NCBI GenBank assembly: GCA_016617855.1
Contig: JAECUM010004358.1
Coordinates: 84,059-148,058 of the forward strand
Origin: Megalonaias nervosa
Lineage: Eukaryota; Mollusca; Bivalvia; Unionida; Unionidae
DNA length: 64,000 bases
Reading direction: 5' to 3'
Positions within the stretch are counted from its first letter, which is position 1, and each line of letters begins with the position of its first letter. Of the stretch, positions 12,479 through 24,888 are shown piece by piece. A program made the translations under genes and the position numbers. A model generated the notes under the pieces. It saw only the letters and a list, made by a program, of their open reading frames with translations, made no database searches and was not told the DNA's origin.

Positions 12479-12839
12479 TCGTTATAAAAGAATCATTGCA
12501 AAGCAAAATATACACTTTACAATCAAAAGATCCAAATAAATAAGAATATACTTATTCAAAGTATTAGAATTCAAGGCTGTTTTTAATATTTTAAAGAAAT
12601 AAACCCACTGGACACAAATAGCGACGACAGTGAAAGCACAAAACGGTACAACCGGCGTACGTTTTCGATAACTCTTGTCGGAATGATCCATTACAGATGT
12701 CTAAATATTAAAAGGTTGTGAACAATCTAACAAATAATAAAGCAAGTTCAATCGATAATATATTAAATGATTAGATATAAAGCTCAATTGTTGAAATGTT
12801 AGATGTATTTGCAAAACTTCTAAATATAATCTTGATTAC

Positions 12840-13690
12840 TGGCTACATGCAAGACGGTTGGACTAAAGGTGTTATTGTGGCAATTTATAAAAATAAAGCT
12901 CACAAAACCGATATAAAATTATAGACCTATTGCTCTTGTTATTTGTTTTCGTGAAGTTTTAACTGCAATATTGATGGTTTAAATTGGTTGCTGATAATAA
13001 ACTACTACGTTAGACATAAGAAAGATTTAGGCATGGCTTTTCCGCAATAGACACTATCTTTATTGTACAGTCTTACTGAATTTATCAGACATTGCAAAAA
13101 GAAACTTTTGTTTACTTTTCTTGATTTTAAAAGTACTTTTGAAAAGGTATGGAGAGTTGGTTCTATGGCATAAATTGTATTTGTTAGGCATCAAGGTAAA
13201 GTGTTTTAACATTATAATATATATGTATAATTACATCAAATTGTGTACATAATGAATTTTCAGATTTTTGTCTCATGTGAAAAAAGCGTAAGACAACTGG
13301 AAAATGCATCTCTATTGGTACTCTAAATGATCTACGATCATGTTTTTACCAGTAAACGGGTGTAAATTTTATAAGTACGTTAAATATTATGTTGCTTTTA
13401 TACACTGAGAATGATATACTTGTCACAGATAATCCTGCTGCCATGCAACATACCCTTGAAATATTAAATATACTTTGAGAAAAATGGAAACTTATAAACA
13501 GTATCATTATTGCATTTGGTTCATAAATCACACATAGAAATTTAAGATAATACCTATGTTGTCGATGAATATAAGTATTTAGCCTTATATTTCACAAAAA
13601 TAAAAAGTTCTAAAATGGCATGAAAAGTCCAGAAACCACAGCTACTAAAGGTATGCCTTTACTTAAAAAGCCTGTACACACATTATGAAA
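12840..13690 (+). mobile_element. Decayed non-LTR retrotransposon (LINE) reverse transcriptase
   Basis: Plus-strand translation in shifting frames gives the order of a LINE reverse transcriptase. WTKGVIV-IYKNK comes first (about 12860-12900), then a LADNK-like step (12985), FLDFKS-FEKVWR (13115-13155), LYLLGIKGK (13180), IGTLNDLRS (13310) and a degenerate YADD box in LLLYTENDILV (about 13395-13425). Stops and frameshifts are frequent, so the copy is dead. Ends and clade are not defined. Confidence 0.75.
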
Positions 13691-14102
13691 TATATAGTAT
13701 ACGTAAACATACAAATACCAAGTGATCACTGATGTAATTTTACCAACAAGGGGTCTCTTCTGTACTTTTCCACAAAATAATTTCCTAAGCCAGAAGATCG
13801 CACATTATTTTCAATTATTTGAATTACAAATAATCAATTCTCTTATTTCCTGACAATGCGGGACAATCCAATAAAAACTATTGTCGCTTTCTCGTATACA
13901 GCATTTAATTACGTTTGGATGTAGATGTTATATCTTTTTAAAGTAGCGGCAGTCACTTTTAGAAACGTTGTTACCTGACTGAAAAACAGGCAAACAAAAG
14001 CTTCAGTTGACTTTATGTACACTATATGATTTTTTCATATGAAGCTGAGACATGATGCATGTATTTTATTCAACAACATGGACTATTGAATGAATGATTC
14101 AA
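13691..14102. other. 3' flank of the left Ig/chitin-binding gene
   Basis: AT-rich non-coding DNA that would carry the 3' UTR of the minus-strand gene ending at 14103. No poly(A) signal is singled out. Confidence 0.3.
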
Positions 14103-14311
14103 CTAGTATTTACGTGCGCCTGGCAAACAAGTAAGATCTCCAGATTGGTTGTGGCAATACGTGCAACCTATTGTCTGGTTCACTCCCCAGCACAAACCAG
14201 GGCCACAATAAGAAATGGCGACGATTTTGCCTTGATTGCAGCCGATGTATTTAGTACACTCATAAGGATGAGGGTAATACTCATAATCTCCCTTGTCAAC
14301 GCAGTAGTTCT
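14103..14311 (-). CDS. Terminal exon: chitin-binding type-2 (peritrophin-A/CBM14) domain
   Basis: The exon follows an acceptor with a pyrimidine tract (ATCTTCTTTTCAG), enters in phase 1 and ends at a TAG (14103-14105). It encodes about 68 residues with the six-cysteine pattern of CBM14: YC, then YECTKYIGC, then SYCGPGLCW, then GCTYC. The aromatic residues around the second and third cysteines match the family's chitin-contacting positions. It lacks an ATG because it is an internal-start exon, so it is easily missed by ORF scanning. As the only exon of either block ending in a stop, it gives the extracellular C-terminus of the Ig-containing protein encoded to its right. Confidence 0.85.
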
Positions 14312-15488
14312 CTGAAAAGAAGATTGTATAATACAGAATAACTTTTGTAAAATGACCGCATAATCAAAGCAATGTTCCGATATGATAACCCTATCTACAC
14401 CTTAGCGTATCAAGCAGATATTTCTGTGCTTCGGGTCTGTGAATTTCATTGGGTGCAAGCCACCTCATCCAATCAAAATTAAGTTGTTCAAATTTGAACA
14501 CTGTCCCTACGTGATCGAGACAAGAGGAGTACACAATTGGAATGAACTAATAAATAAGCAATTTTTCACTGCCGGTCCGTACTTGTACAAGTACGTTTCA
14601 CTCAAATACACCTATATTGGTTTCTCTCTGGTACATAGTCACGTTAAATTTACAAAGTATCCTTTGAAGTCAATTGCCTCCACTATTTCCTGCCGATGTA
14701 TAATGCACCGCTGTAACACGCTATCGGTTATTTGGCATTACATACTAAGGAATGCAACTCATGAAATCCAACAGATGTTGCTAGGACAAAGCACTAAAAC
14801 ATCTGTTCGATCCGCCAAGGTGTAGATAGGATTATCACATCGGAACCTTGTCTAGCGAAGATGCTCTTTAGCGTATTCACTATTCTTGTCATTCTAGGAA
14901 AATGCATTTGATAAGTTTTATTTCTTATTCAAAGTTCAATAACTGAGTCTAATTCTGATTGAACTATGTATTTTTACTGAACTTTGGATTTTTACTGTGC
15001 TTCAATGGTAACATTCACAGTAGTTGTCTGAATTAACTAATATAGGTACAATTCGTACATACAAGTTTACAGAAAACTCTACATAAAAGTGGAATATTTG
15101 CATACTCATCCTAATTAGTCCTCACAAGAATAAAAGTACAGTATCAAAATCGTTCATAAACTCTTTCAGTCTTGGACCAAATCAGGTATTTACAGCCCCT
15201 AACCATTTCTAAAGCACATGATCGTACCAGTTTCGCAAAAATGTTTTATAGAGGGGGCAATTATAGGCTAAATTAATAATTTTGACAGAGGATATGCATC
15301 GTTTCTACCTCTATTGCAAATCCGACATTTTATTTGCTTCTCATTAGAAATGATTTCCGAATAATTTCACTTTTCGTCGGAGTAAAGTCATTTACACACC
15401 TCTTGATTTCTTTTATTAACTTTGTGTTGAGGTATCCATTCTTATACAGGTGATTTAAGTTTTCAAAACCAAATGAACGTTAACTTAC
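14312..15488 (-). other. Intron between chitin-binding exon and fourth Ig exon
   Basis: Bounded by the donor GTAAG after 15489 and the acceptor before 14311. A 128-residue open frame on the plus strand (14439-14825) has no recognised domain. No further chitin-binding exon was found inside. Confidence 0.5.
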
Positions 15489-15818
15489 CGCGAACAACTT
15501 TTATTGTTTTTGATGGCGACTTTATAATTTCGTTGGTTTTGGCATTTCTAACTGCACACCTTATATCTCGGCCATGCCAGCTCATATTGAATGTGTAGTA
15601 AAACTGATAACTCTGGTTGGTATTACAGTTGACATGCGTATTTTCAATGACAGATGGAAAATCATATCGTTCAAACGATCCAGAAATGTTCGCTTCCACG
15701 AACATCAGACCCTCAGGTCTACCAACCATTCCTTCACAACGGAACATTCTGTCTGCAAATATTGGCTTGTTTTCCTCTATCCATGGCGATAGTGTCAAGG
15801 TCGGGGCTTTGGGCTCAC
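15489..15818 (-). CDS. Ig-like domain exon, type Y (left block, Ig4)
   Basis: The exon is 330 nt, phase 1-1, between an acceptor ...GCGTCAG and a donor GTAAGTT. It encodes one Ig-like fold. A first Cys sits in FRCEGMVGRPEG, a WHG motif follows, then the second Cys in IRCAVRN. Potential N-glycosylation sites occur (ANISGSF, FNMSWH). It is clearly paralogous to the exon at 31151-31489 (shared xPxxPxLTLS start, ICEG/RCEG, YYxFxxxWHGxxIRC) and less closely to 20392-20721. It likely forms an extracellular recognition or spacing domain next to the C-terminal chitin-binding domain. Confidence 0.85.
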
Positions 15819-17990
15819 CTGACGCGGAAACAATGTAATTAAAAATCAGAGAGCAATGCACTAAATATACAAATAATATCTGTGAACAAGAAGCATGACT
15901 TAGTACATCGATGATGACAGAGCAAAGAACATAAGATCTGTGTCCTCCAGGAGAACAGTTTAGTTGACTCAAAATCCCATTTGGAGAATACTTGTATAAA
16001 GGAAACACCATCATATTAAAAATTCAATAACTTTAAATTTCTGAGCGCTCATGATCAAACCTATATTTATCAGTATAGATGAAACCTGGATGACAGCTTC
16101 TGTGTAGAGAAAGGGATATGAGCCGCGGCATTTTCTGGACCTACATGTTTTTGAAACATGAGCTTTCAATTCCGCACCAAAGAGTCAGGTGCCAATTTCA
16201 GTTATGATTGTTCCAAACTCAAGACTGTTAAAGGACTGAAATTCCATGATGAAAACAATGTCTCTATCTCTCTTCAAGTTAAAATCAAGAGATTCTTTTT
16301 CCTAAAAAATAACTTTCATTATGAACCAGTCCTGGCGACCCAAACCCATATATTCTTTATTTATGTTCACCCATTTCCAGGTTGGTTCCCATTTTTCCAT
16401 TCAGTTAGTACCGTATGTCCTATAATCACTTTAATGCAAGATTTCCCGGTTTGAAATAACGTTATTTACTGAAAATATTGAATCACGTGTTTTGACATAG
16501 GGATCAGAGACCTGAGAATATGTTTGGATACATATTAGCACGTCAGCCTGCGTTCTAAATAAGCATGATTTCGATCATAAATACCTGATATTTGAGCTTT
16601 GAGGGTATGAAACATGTAACCCAGGAAGGCATATCACCTGAGGCAGTCTATTTGGAATTACGATTCTTCTAATTTAGATTTACTCTTAAAACAGCTTTAG
16701 ATAACTCTTGAGGCATATGTTGCGATCTTATATAAATAGTATGTAAACAACGACACTATTGCAAATGATACAATTAAAGTGTTTGTCTTCCTCACAGGGA
16801 ATATCTGTACCTCTAGTGCATTAATATCAGATGAGTTTTCTATTATCCGGTACCTTCAAGTGCATTATATTCAAAATAGGCATTCGGGGCTAGCAATCTC
16901 CCCCTTTTTTCCAGGGAGTGTGTCCAAAACAACTATTTTATTGTGCTGATCCTCCGACACATCGGGCGGTGATTAAAGGTTAAAGTATCATGGAAAAAAG
17001 TGTGTAATATTTCGCGCAGACATTTCGTTTTATTGCGACAACAAGTGTGGTTAGCTAAAGCCAGAGAGTAAAGCGGGAACAAAGTAATTGGCAGAATACT
17101 GTGATATGCCGAGTTTAGGCAAAAATGTAAAATCTACCCATGCTGGGGATGAGCGGCCGTGAATTGAAATGATTTCAGAAAACGTGTGGCAAGGAGAATG
17201 AAGAGAGCAAATAAAATAGAGTGGTAAGAAGAATGAAGAGAGCAGTTAAAACAGCAACAAGGTATTTGAATTAAGTGTTTTGAGAACTTCAGGCAAGACA
17301 AAATCAGTTCAGAGAATTGGAAATATATGTATAAACCACAGGAGATATCCCAGCCATTTGTGAAGCCAAACAAAGGCAGAAGCTGAATATATGTCAGATC
17401 GAAAAGACCTTACTTCTGACTTTAGGGATGGTATGCTGCGTGGCATAATGAGCTAATTCATTAAACGACTGCATGAAAAACGTGCCGCCAAGGCGGCGGA
17501 GTGTTTGATGGCATGGGTCGGTCGTCAAAAGAAAAAAAAAACCTCGGTATCGGTCTTGGGCGGACAGGCGTTGATCATTAGAGTGATATAGTCTTCTGAT
17601 ATACATGAATGTGCACAGGCTCTTGTAGTATATACATCTTTGTGCCACTGACAACAATAGCAACAGCTGGTCTCGTTATTAGGGCAGGCGTGCTAGCTAC
17701 TAGCTCAGTTTTCTGTGATAGAATCATCAACAGAAAGAAGCACCAGGATGCAGAAAATTTAGTCATCGTTAGAAACTGAGCGCGAAGCCAGTAAAGCGTC
17801 ATTTATCGTGGGTGGCGTTACTGTGGGGTTTTCATCTTTCTAGTTTCGGCTGGGATTTCATCTCGCGCCTTTCACAGCTCATTCCTCCTTAATATCTGCC
17901 AAGATGGTGGCCACATACGTTTAGGTTTTGCTGTATATCTCTGCGTTATGGTCATATACTAGTGTGGAAAGTTAGTACGGCTTAACACCC
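15819..17990 (-). other. Intron sequence
   Basis: Part of the long (about 3.5 kb) intron between the type Y exon at 15.5-15.8 kb and the type X exon at 19.3-19.6 kb. No exon recognised. From about 17.4 kb the base composition becomes less AT-rich, which may mark the edge of an insertion. Confidence 0.4.
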
Positions 17991-18860
17991 CCTTTCCCCG
18001 CGTATATGTGTATGAGGGATATCATACCTATGGAGTTCTAATATTCTTTTACCATTCACCCCAAATTAGGTCTTTCTTTGGCGCCACTGGCCATAAAGAT
18101 GGCGTCAACCTTTCTATTTTGAATTTCTGTACAGCAGCTGGATCACTGCGAAATTATTATGTCACTTTTGCAGTAACCAACTCAGTTCCTACATCGTATT
18201 CATTTTGATGGTTGTCGTACTGCTTGCACCAATCGTGCCATTTAGACGAGGCTGAACTACAAGATGACGCGGTTCATGAGCTCCCCGCGAGTGACACCTT
18301 GCCCTCTTGGTGCGTTGGCATTATGAAATGTCAACGCATCGGTTGCAACCTCATGATTGTCGGGTACCGTTGCGCGATGATCGTTCATAACCGCGTCAGC
18401 TCTGCTCTGACGATCTACAAAGTCTGGTAGGGTCGTCACAATTCTGCGCTTTGGTTGCTGGAAGCTCGACCCTGCGAGCTTGTTCGTATAGGCAGTCATC
18501 CGCCCAGGATTCAAACTTATCTTTTGCCCTTCTGTCCTTGTGCTTGGGTACGGGACATAGACTTAATTCTTAGACATTGTGCTGGGATAGAGTGCAACTC
18601 CCCAGCGCATTGAAGCCGGGACTGGCTGTAGAACTGGTTGAATAGCCCATATTGTATGTAGATTGGCTCTATTATATATGTCCTCTCTGGAGTACTTCGC
18701 CAGGCTCCCTGATGGCACACATGCCGTGCTTATGCGGAGCTTTATCATTACCACCAAATTTCCCTAAATGGAAGTGCTTATTCTATTTTTATACCGATCT
18801 AAAATGGTGTGGTAAATGGTATGATGAAGCAATGTCGAACTGAGAAAATGACAACACACG
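17990..18860 (-). pseudogene. Decayed coding block of unknown origin
   Basis: On the minus strand three frames in turn read as ordinary protein with few stops. One is a segment around 18563-18700 (contains NRANLHTIW and SMRWGVALYP). The next is at 18257-18514 (Arg/Asn/Asp-rich, contains RGQGVTRGEL). The third is at 18050-18250 (contains KWHDWCKQYDN and LTPSLWPVAPKK). The block is richer in G+C than its surroundings and lies in an intron, so it looks like an inserted, decayed gene from a virus or transposon. I cannot name the family. It is not obviously part of the viral proteins seen elsewhere in the window. Confidence 0.45.
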
Positions 18861-19296
18861 CGTATTGCTTATTATGCGGCTTGCCGACCAAATGATAAAC
18901 ACCGCAGGTGCCAACGCTAGCGCAACATGTTTACACAACCTCTTCTAAATGAGCTTCCTTATGTTGGCCTAATACTTAACACCACACAAACCATACATCA
19001 GCGTTCTAATGTTGACGCAATGAATTACCATGTCTGCAAGACGTGTTATACACTTATTCCAATAATTCTTTATATATCCACCCCCACCCGACACCCCTTC
19101 CTGAGTGCCAGCTAATACAGGACAGCACGTTTAGAAAGTTGTTTTTGGCCATAACCCAGTGGTGTGGGGATGGGGGTGAGGTAGGGTGGCCCCAGGGCTT
19201 TATTATACATGCACCTGTGTAGTTTACGTAAGTAGTATAGCATTATTTTGGCAGTTTTAGAAGGGAAGGAAATATAATAATATTGTAGTCACTCAC

Positions 19297-19632
19297 TAGA
19301 AATTATCAGTTTAATGCTGGAAATAAAGATGGCGGTGCCGACGGCTATGCAGTGGTACATTCCGTCATCATTACATGTTAAGTTATAAGTAAACCCAATT
19401 GTCACATTGGCATTGTCCTCCATAAAGGCTGTTTCTGACAAAATAATTCCTTTCCTGTATGTAACGGTAGATTGTGGCTCTATGTTTGCAATAATTTCTT
19501 TCGTGCCAAGTCTCGCTGATTCGTAATATATCTCAACACGTCTGAGATACTGGTGATTTGAGACATTACATGTCATTGAGAAATCATTGTCGTCTATGTA
19601 CGCTTCGCTTTTGGAAGGCTCAAACGTTATAG
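19297..19632 (-). CDS. Ig-like domain exon, type X (left block, Ig3)
   Basis: The exon is 336 nt, phase 1-1, with acceptor TTTTTCAG and donor GTGAGT. It encodes an Ig-like domain with FSMTC for the first Cys and TCNDDGMYHC for the second, the D-x-G-x-Y-x-C signature of Ig folds. An extra Cys lies seven residues before the last, and several sequons are present. It is exactly the same length as the exon at 32748-33083 and shares F(E/T)xSKSxxYIxD at the start, RRVEIxxES, and C(N/E)DxGxYxC. With the next exon it forms the second X-Y pair of this block. Confidence 0.87.
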
Positions 19633-20391
19633 CTGAAAAAGAATTGAAAATATTACGTGAAAGAGAAATATAAACTTTGTACGTTGATTTTTCGGGAGTA
19701 GTTTGATTAAAACAGTCTCATATGTGTGTTGGTCAATTAACCTTCTATCTATATCTAATTCTTCGATTAAGTTTCAGGAGAAAAAATGTAAGCGTACAAT
19801 TTCCTAATGCATTTCCATATACTAAATTTGTGGCATATAATGCAAATTCTAGTTAAATTTCAATTTAGACAAACTCTTGTTTGTCGTAAATCTGTTCCTT
19901 CGAGATATAGTTTCACGTCATAACACAACCTTAAAACTTAAAAATAAGTATTGTTATTTTGACATAAAATTAAATAAGTGTGCCCTGGAGAGATTTTCGC
20001 TCTCATAATGGAATTTCTAAACAATTAAATTAATTGATCGCTGGCCAACCACCCTGACTCACGTTGTCATCCCTAATACTGTTGCTCGCACGCTTGTGTC
20101 AGTATAAGTGTGGGCTAGTAGCAGTAACTATAGTTCGTCCTAAATCGCCAATCATATGCTATACAGCCGACCAACAATTTAATGTGAACAAAATTTTTTT
20201 TTTTTTTTTTTGGTGGGGGGTGAGGGCAGTCCTCCAAAGAATTCCTCTGATTAGAATACTTTTAAAATAATTTTAGCAAGGAATAGGTTTAAAGCTTGGA
20301 CTACGAGATGTTTTCAAAACAAATTTCTGCTGTTGCAGTCGAATGAAATTGCAATAGTGTACTGTTATGAGAGCAAGAAAGAAATAATTAC
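19633..20391 (-). other. Intron with poly(T)/poly(A) tract
   Basis: Intron between two Ig exons. A T18-G run at about 20192-20220 is the only structure seen. Confidence 0.6.
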
Positions 20392-20721
20392 TCGATTTGA
20401 CTACAATGATCCTTCGTTGCTCAGATGACAGAATACTATTGTCATCGTTTCGCACAGAACATCTAACGGTGCCGTTGTTCCAATACGATGTTGTGTAGAT
20501 GGTGAACAGCGTTTCTCTTTCATTATCGCAATCTTTTTCTTTTGATGTAATATTTGTTTTGTTCTCCGCGAAGAATGTCTGAAAGCTTTTGGATCCATAA
20601 AATTGAACCTCGAGGAAGATTTGTTTTGCTGGGGTCCCAACATGTCCTCGACAGCGAATTTCTAGTGTTCCATTTTCGTTGGTGATATTGGGTACGGTGA
20701 TAGCTGGTACATCGGTCTTGT
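20392..20721 (-). CDS. Ig-like domain exon, type Y (left block, Ig2)
   Basis: The exon is 330 nt, phase 1-1, with acceptor TTACATTGCAG and donor GTAATT. It encodes an Ig-like domain: IRCRGHVGTPA around the first Cys and WNNGTVRCSVRNDD around the second, matching the W-(H/N)-(G/N)-x-x-(I/V)-R-C pattern of the other type Y exons. Four or more N-x-S/T sequons suggest a glycosylated extracellular surface. No ATG lies near its 5' end, consistent with an internal exon. Confidence 0.83.
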
Positions 20722-21443
20722 CTGCAATGTAAAGTCTATTACCAATTATGCTCTAGCACCTATGTAGTTGTAACAACAGCATTTGCTCCCTTCTATACGT
20801 GTACAACTGAGAATCATGACTTAGTGTATATTCTGTTGAATAAAGACCAACTTTTACCTTTAAGAGGTATATCCTTTTGATAAGAAGATAATGATATAAA
20901 TGGAACAGAACATTATCGCTGGAAATATTGAATTATATTATAACATACATAACTATATGGGGATGATCTTGTTTCATGTAGAGAACAAAAGTCTGCAATA
21001 AAGCAACACATGAAAATGTTGTCTGTTCGACAATGGGGGGAGCAAAAAGTTTGGATTATTTACTCCTTGCAGGGAAATGACCAGAAATATAATATTGGAG
21101 AAGAGCAGATTAGAGACATTCCCGTTACGCATTTTTGTTTTCAAGAGATATGACTTTTAACTTTTGTCTTATTGAATTAAGTTCACAGTGAATGGTTTTC
21201 AAATATTCAGAGAAAGCTGCGTGCATGATTTCCCCAATTGCATCCTCGTCATATAGGAACTTAAAGGTTTGATCTTGTTGCAACTACACTCGCTGATAGA
21301 ATATTTCTATTATAACAATTAAATGACAACGAGTTGTTATGGTGACTTCCAACATCAGAAGAATAAGCACTATATGTTCACCGGCTTGCACAAGTTATAA
21401 AATCTACTAAACATGTTCATAGTTTTACCAAAATGCCACTCAC

Positions 21444-21755
21444 CTGTAAGGTTAATCCTTCCACCTATGTTACTGTTAACATTAATGATATATTGACCAG
21501 TCTGATTGCGCAGTAATCGATGTATTTCCAATGACAACGTCTGGTTTGGTCCTATGCCGGACAACGCTAACGTGGCTTTAAGATTTCTTTCTAAAACGCC
21601 AGGCCCTTTGACCCCAGTAACGTAAGACAAGCCTGTTTCTCCACCAGTGCATAGTGTAACTGTAGCTATAACAGACGTAATGCTTACATCCCCAACCGCG
21701 CACAAAATTGTTGCATTGGAGCCTATGGCATAATCGGTTACAGAGCAATTTAATC
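21444..21755 (-). CDS. Ig-like domain exon, type X, diverged (left block, Ig1)
   Basis: The exon is 312 nt, phase 1-1, from acceptor TTTCTGTTGCAG to donor GTGAGT. It follows the type X layout with NATILCAVGD at the first Cys and TGQYIINVN where the second Cys should be: the usual Y-x-C has become Y-I-I. The pairing cysteine is therefore missing, although CSV and LCTGG elsewhere could provide a different bridge. It is the most upstream exon recognised in this block. No signal-peptide or anchor exon was found between it and the viral fossil at 23.3 kb. Confidence 0.75.
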
Positions 21756-23338
21756 CTGCAACAGAAATTTTAAAGCAATATTCTTTCAAACTAATTATTT
21801 AAGATTCACGACAGAACACTAATAATTTATTATTTATCTTTATATAGCACTTGTCTTCTAATTTAAAATAACTTTTGACATATTATTTGACTTATTACAA
21901 ATTTACAGTGCAACATATGATTGCGCTGATTGACCTGGCGAGGCGGACTCAAATGGCAGGAGAGTATTCTAACTACCACATGGCTGCATCGTATGAGCTG
22001 TTGCATTTATCAATAATGTAAATATAATGCTCATCCAGCTGCGAAAAGTATCAATACAGATCTGCCATGGCCGATATGATTGTAGATTTTAATGGTAAAT
22101 CTTAATATACGCTGTTGGTTAGAAATTATAGACAAACATATTGCGGAGTCCTTGGTCTGTCTGCGGACTAGGCAACAGCAAGTCTGGGTTCAATTTGTTT
22201 GCAGGACTCTACTGGGTGCGCGTTATTCACAAAAAAAGATCATTTTATAATTTTACACAGTAAGATCACAAATAAGATAATTTTACAATGTTATATAATA
22301 CAACTGACTTAAATATATCTTCTTACTGTTTTATATTGTTTGTACATGTTCCTAACCATATTAAACCAAATGGATTTTCCATTGCCGAAGTAAGATAGCA
22401 GTCATTATAGTGGTTTGAGATTGGTTAGGTAATTTCGTGTTCCTGATCCCGAAACCCTTCTATATACACCCTGACTTTATTCCACCGACGAGTTTTGCTA
22501 ATGCTTGCGTCTATGATTTCGTTCCAGAAAAGTTTCCACGGGAAGCCACATTGCGCTTGCAGAACGATTGTTATACACAAGCAACTGTGTCTTGCCCCGG
22601 AGGTCAATACAAATCGCTGGCTTATATTTTAAGCTATAGCAGAGAGCTGCAATATACTATATTTTATATAAGACAAATTAGGTAAACAAACTGAGTATTC
22701 TGCCGTGCCTATCATTCAAACTGACTATCGTGGATATACAAAACGACCCAGATTATTGTTGGTGGAAGTGTTAATCAATAACTTGAGACAGTGAATTATC
22801 ATTCCAAGACAAATGCGTGGGACCACTTATGCGATCTTTAATATTTAACATACCAAGATTTGTACACTATCGAAACTAATAATGATTGAATGGTAATTTT
22901 ATATGGCATCTGTTTTTACGTCGACAAACAGGTGAATGTGTATCATATTGTTTTTCATGAGAGGTGTTAAGTTTATATACGAGTTCTATTTTCTTACTTG
23001 TTAAAGGTTCTCAGTAACCTAATCGGTTAATGGGTCATACACTGGTCGAGATATTTCAGCCTCGAATCGTAAAGAATAATATGTTGTTTTTCTATAATTG
23101 AGGAAACGTCGAAATCAGGTTGGGTTCAACACAAATATGAAAGTCAAATCTGTAGCTTAAATAAGTACCGTGCCCATAATTTCAAAAAGTACTGATCAAC
23201 AAGCACAACCCTAGCGGAGACTGTTTCGTTCTGTGTGAGAATATTATATTAAGCAATCACAATGGGTACATATACAATGTCGAAATCTTCACCGATTGAT
23301 ACTTAAATTATTTTCAAAGGACTCTTGGGCATAGCTAA
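21756..23338. other. Non-coding stretch upstream of the left Ig block
   Basis: No start exon for the left block could be recognised. The sequence is AT-rich and shows no repeat of known type. Confidence 0.35.
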
Positions 23339-23770
23339 TTAAATTGCCTGAGTAATGGTATGCTGGTACCACAAGGGAAACGTTAGAATCACCATTTCGC
23401 CCAAATGCGTCATATCAATTCCCCAAAGAGGTCCAAAAGATGTTGCATAATTTTCAAACGCGTATTCGGAACCTGTTATACGACGGAAACTCAGTGAAGC
23501 ATATAAGAAGAAGGGTGCTGGAAAAGATATGCTGTTAGGCGAACGAACGCAGTGATGATCATACTGAAAATAGCAATGAGGATAACATCGAGTTAACTGA
23601 ATAATTAATATAATAATCGGCCGATCAATAAAAAAAATTGCCTTTGGCATATCATATACTAATGACATACACATCCAACTTTAATGAGGTATACGAAGTG
23701 ATGCACAACGCCGGAGAAATGGTCCGAAACCGTTTCTACGTCTATTGATACAAAACCAAAGCTCGAATAA

Positions 23771-24010
23771 TCATTCCTCAAGTGTACTGTTGAATCGTTC
23801 TACAATGGCCTGATTGTGATGCATGTGCTGCAATGTCCATACAACGTCTGGAACACGATATTTTGTCAATAATTGCTTCGAGAAATTCTTTGCCTGAATA
23901 GAACTGTAATAGCCGCAGCTATGTGATCGGTCCGCGTGCATAGAAGCGTTTGAACACGTTGACGACACTAGTTTCATCTTGTTAGTCCAAGGCCAGCAAT
24001 AATTATAAAC
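23771..24010 (-). pseudogene. Fossil adintovirus/Polinton integrase fragment
   Basis: Minus-strand translation in two frames resembles the integrase core at 56.5-56.8 kb. A FKRFYARG ... LLQFYSGKEF segment corresponds to the region around the second catalytic Asp (here Tyr-Ser replaces the Asp-Pro). In another frame NQAIVERFNSTL corresponds to the region of the catalytic Glu. Stops and shifts make it non-functional. The C-terminal part may continue as the open frame 23339-23674. It lies directly after a PLA2 remnant on the same strand, as in the long element. Confidence 0.7.
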
Positions 24011-24236
24011 AAAGGTATGCTTATCGCCAATGGGTCCCGGAAAGCAGCAGAGATATCACTGCCGAATATTAGACCCTCGTTTGCTTCCTCCCACGATCGT
24101 ACATTTGTTTGGGCCTCATCATGCGCATGTACCATCTTTTCCGGCAATAACTTTATTTATTCCAACCCGAGTTGGATTCGCGGTAAGAATTTTCCTGCGG
24201 CATTGCACACAATATGAAGACATTATTGAGTAAAAC
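24010..24236 (-). pseudogene. Fossil zinc-ribbon/PLA2-like viral protein
   Basis: The minus-strand frame reads SYCVQCRR, aligning with LYCVRCRA at the start of the intact copy at 55706. It then passes two stops and reaches FPGPIGDKHTF and YNYC, matching the segment before and at the start of the PLA2 calcium loop. The second half of the PLA2 domain, including the His-Asp dyad, is not recognisable. It sits divergently next to the ATPase fossil, the same pairing as at 55.7 kb. Confidence 0.68.
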
Positions 24237-24298
24237 AAAAATTGCTATTCAACATCGTATCTACGTAAATAAGAAGAAGCGCAAGAAATTTCACCGTC

Positions 24299-24803
24299 AT
24301 TGACTTCTCTGCGCTGGTAAATCCTTGACCGACCAAAACCTGAGGGGAGATGTTTCCAAACTAGATTCGTCCGCTGATCATTGGCCCGGCTGGATCCGTC
24401 AAACCTCAACTATTGTTGAATCTGATCATGGATTGGTTGTATTCGCTTGCACCATCTGCAGACTATTAGCTGTGTTATGATGTAATGAGGGATTTCACGA
24501 AGAGCTTGCGTCGTCGAAGACATCTTCATTTCTACGATATATATGAATCCTCAGCGATTGACGACCTTGACCTCGAGCGTAATAAGGTTGTCGTGTACGA
24601 CGATGCGATGCTTGATTGGCAAGGCAACTCCGAGAGAGCATTTCCTTTAAAAATACAGATGTGATTTTTGTGACTCAACGATTTTCACACGTGCCTAAAA
24701 TGATCCGGTTCAACTGCATTATGTTAACATTTCGTGGTGTTGACGCTCATTTCCTCGCACGTATACATCGGTGCCGCCGACACAGAACCCGTCTGATTTT
24801 CTA
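24299..24803 (+). pseudogene. Fossil genome-packaging ATPase (A32/FtsK-HerA type)
   Basis: Plus-strand translation aligns from start to late region with the ATPase at 55.0-55.7 kb. DFSA comes first, then a ruined Walker A (GPAGSVKP, where the Lys-Thr pair is displaced or lost), QLLLNLIMDWL, LAPSAD, NKVVVYDDAMLD (Walker B, acidic pair kept) and TDVIFVTQRFSHVPK (sensor region). Several frame changes and stops interrupt it, so it is an old, inactive copy. Confidence 0.8.
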
Positions 24804-24888
24804 ACAATCGCCTTGACTAGAGGTTCTGCCTCCCGCTAAAAAAGTATCGATTGGGTCTGTAAGGAACAATTTAAAAACCATAATAAAT

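Noticed and set aside
14439..14825. 128-residue plus frame inside an intron
   Set aside because: There is no domain and no splice sites in a gene-like arrangement, and it lies antisense to a well-supported intron.
18212..18430. Plus-strand open frame in the 18-kb block
   Set aside because: The minus strand shows the more protein-like translation over three adjoining segments, so this frame is probably its shadow.
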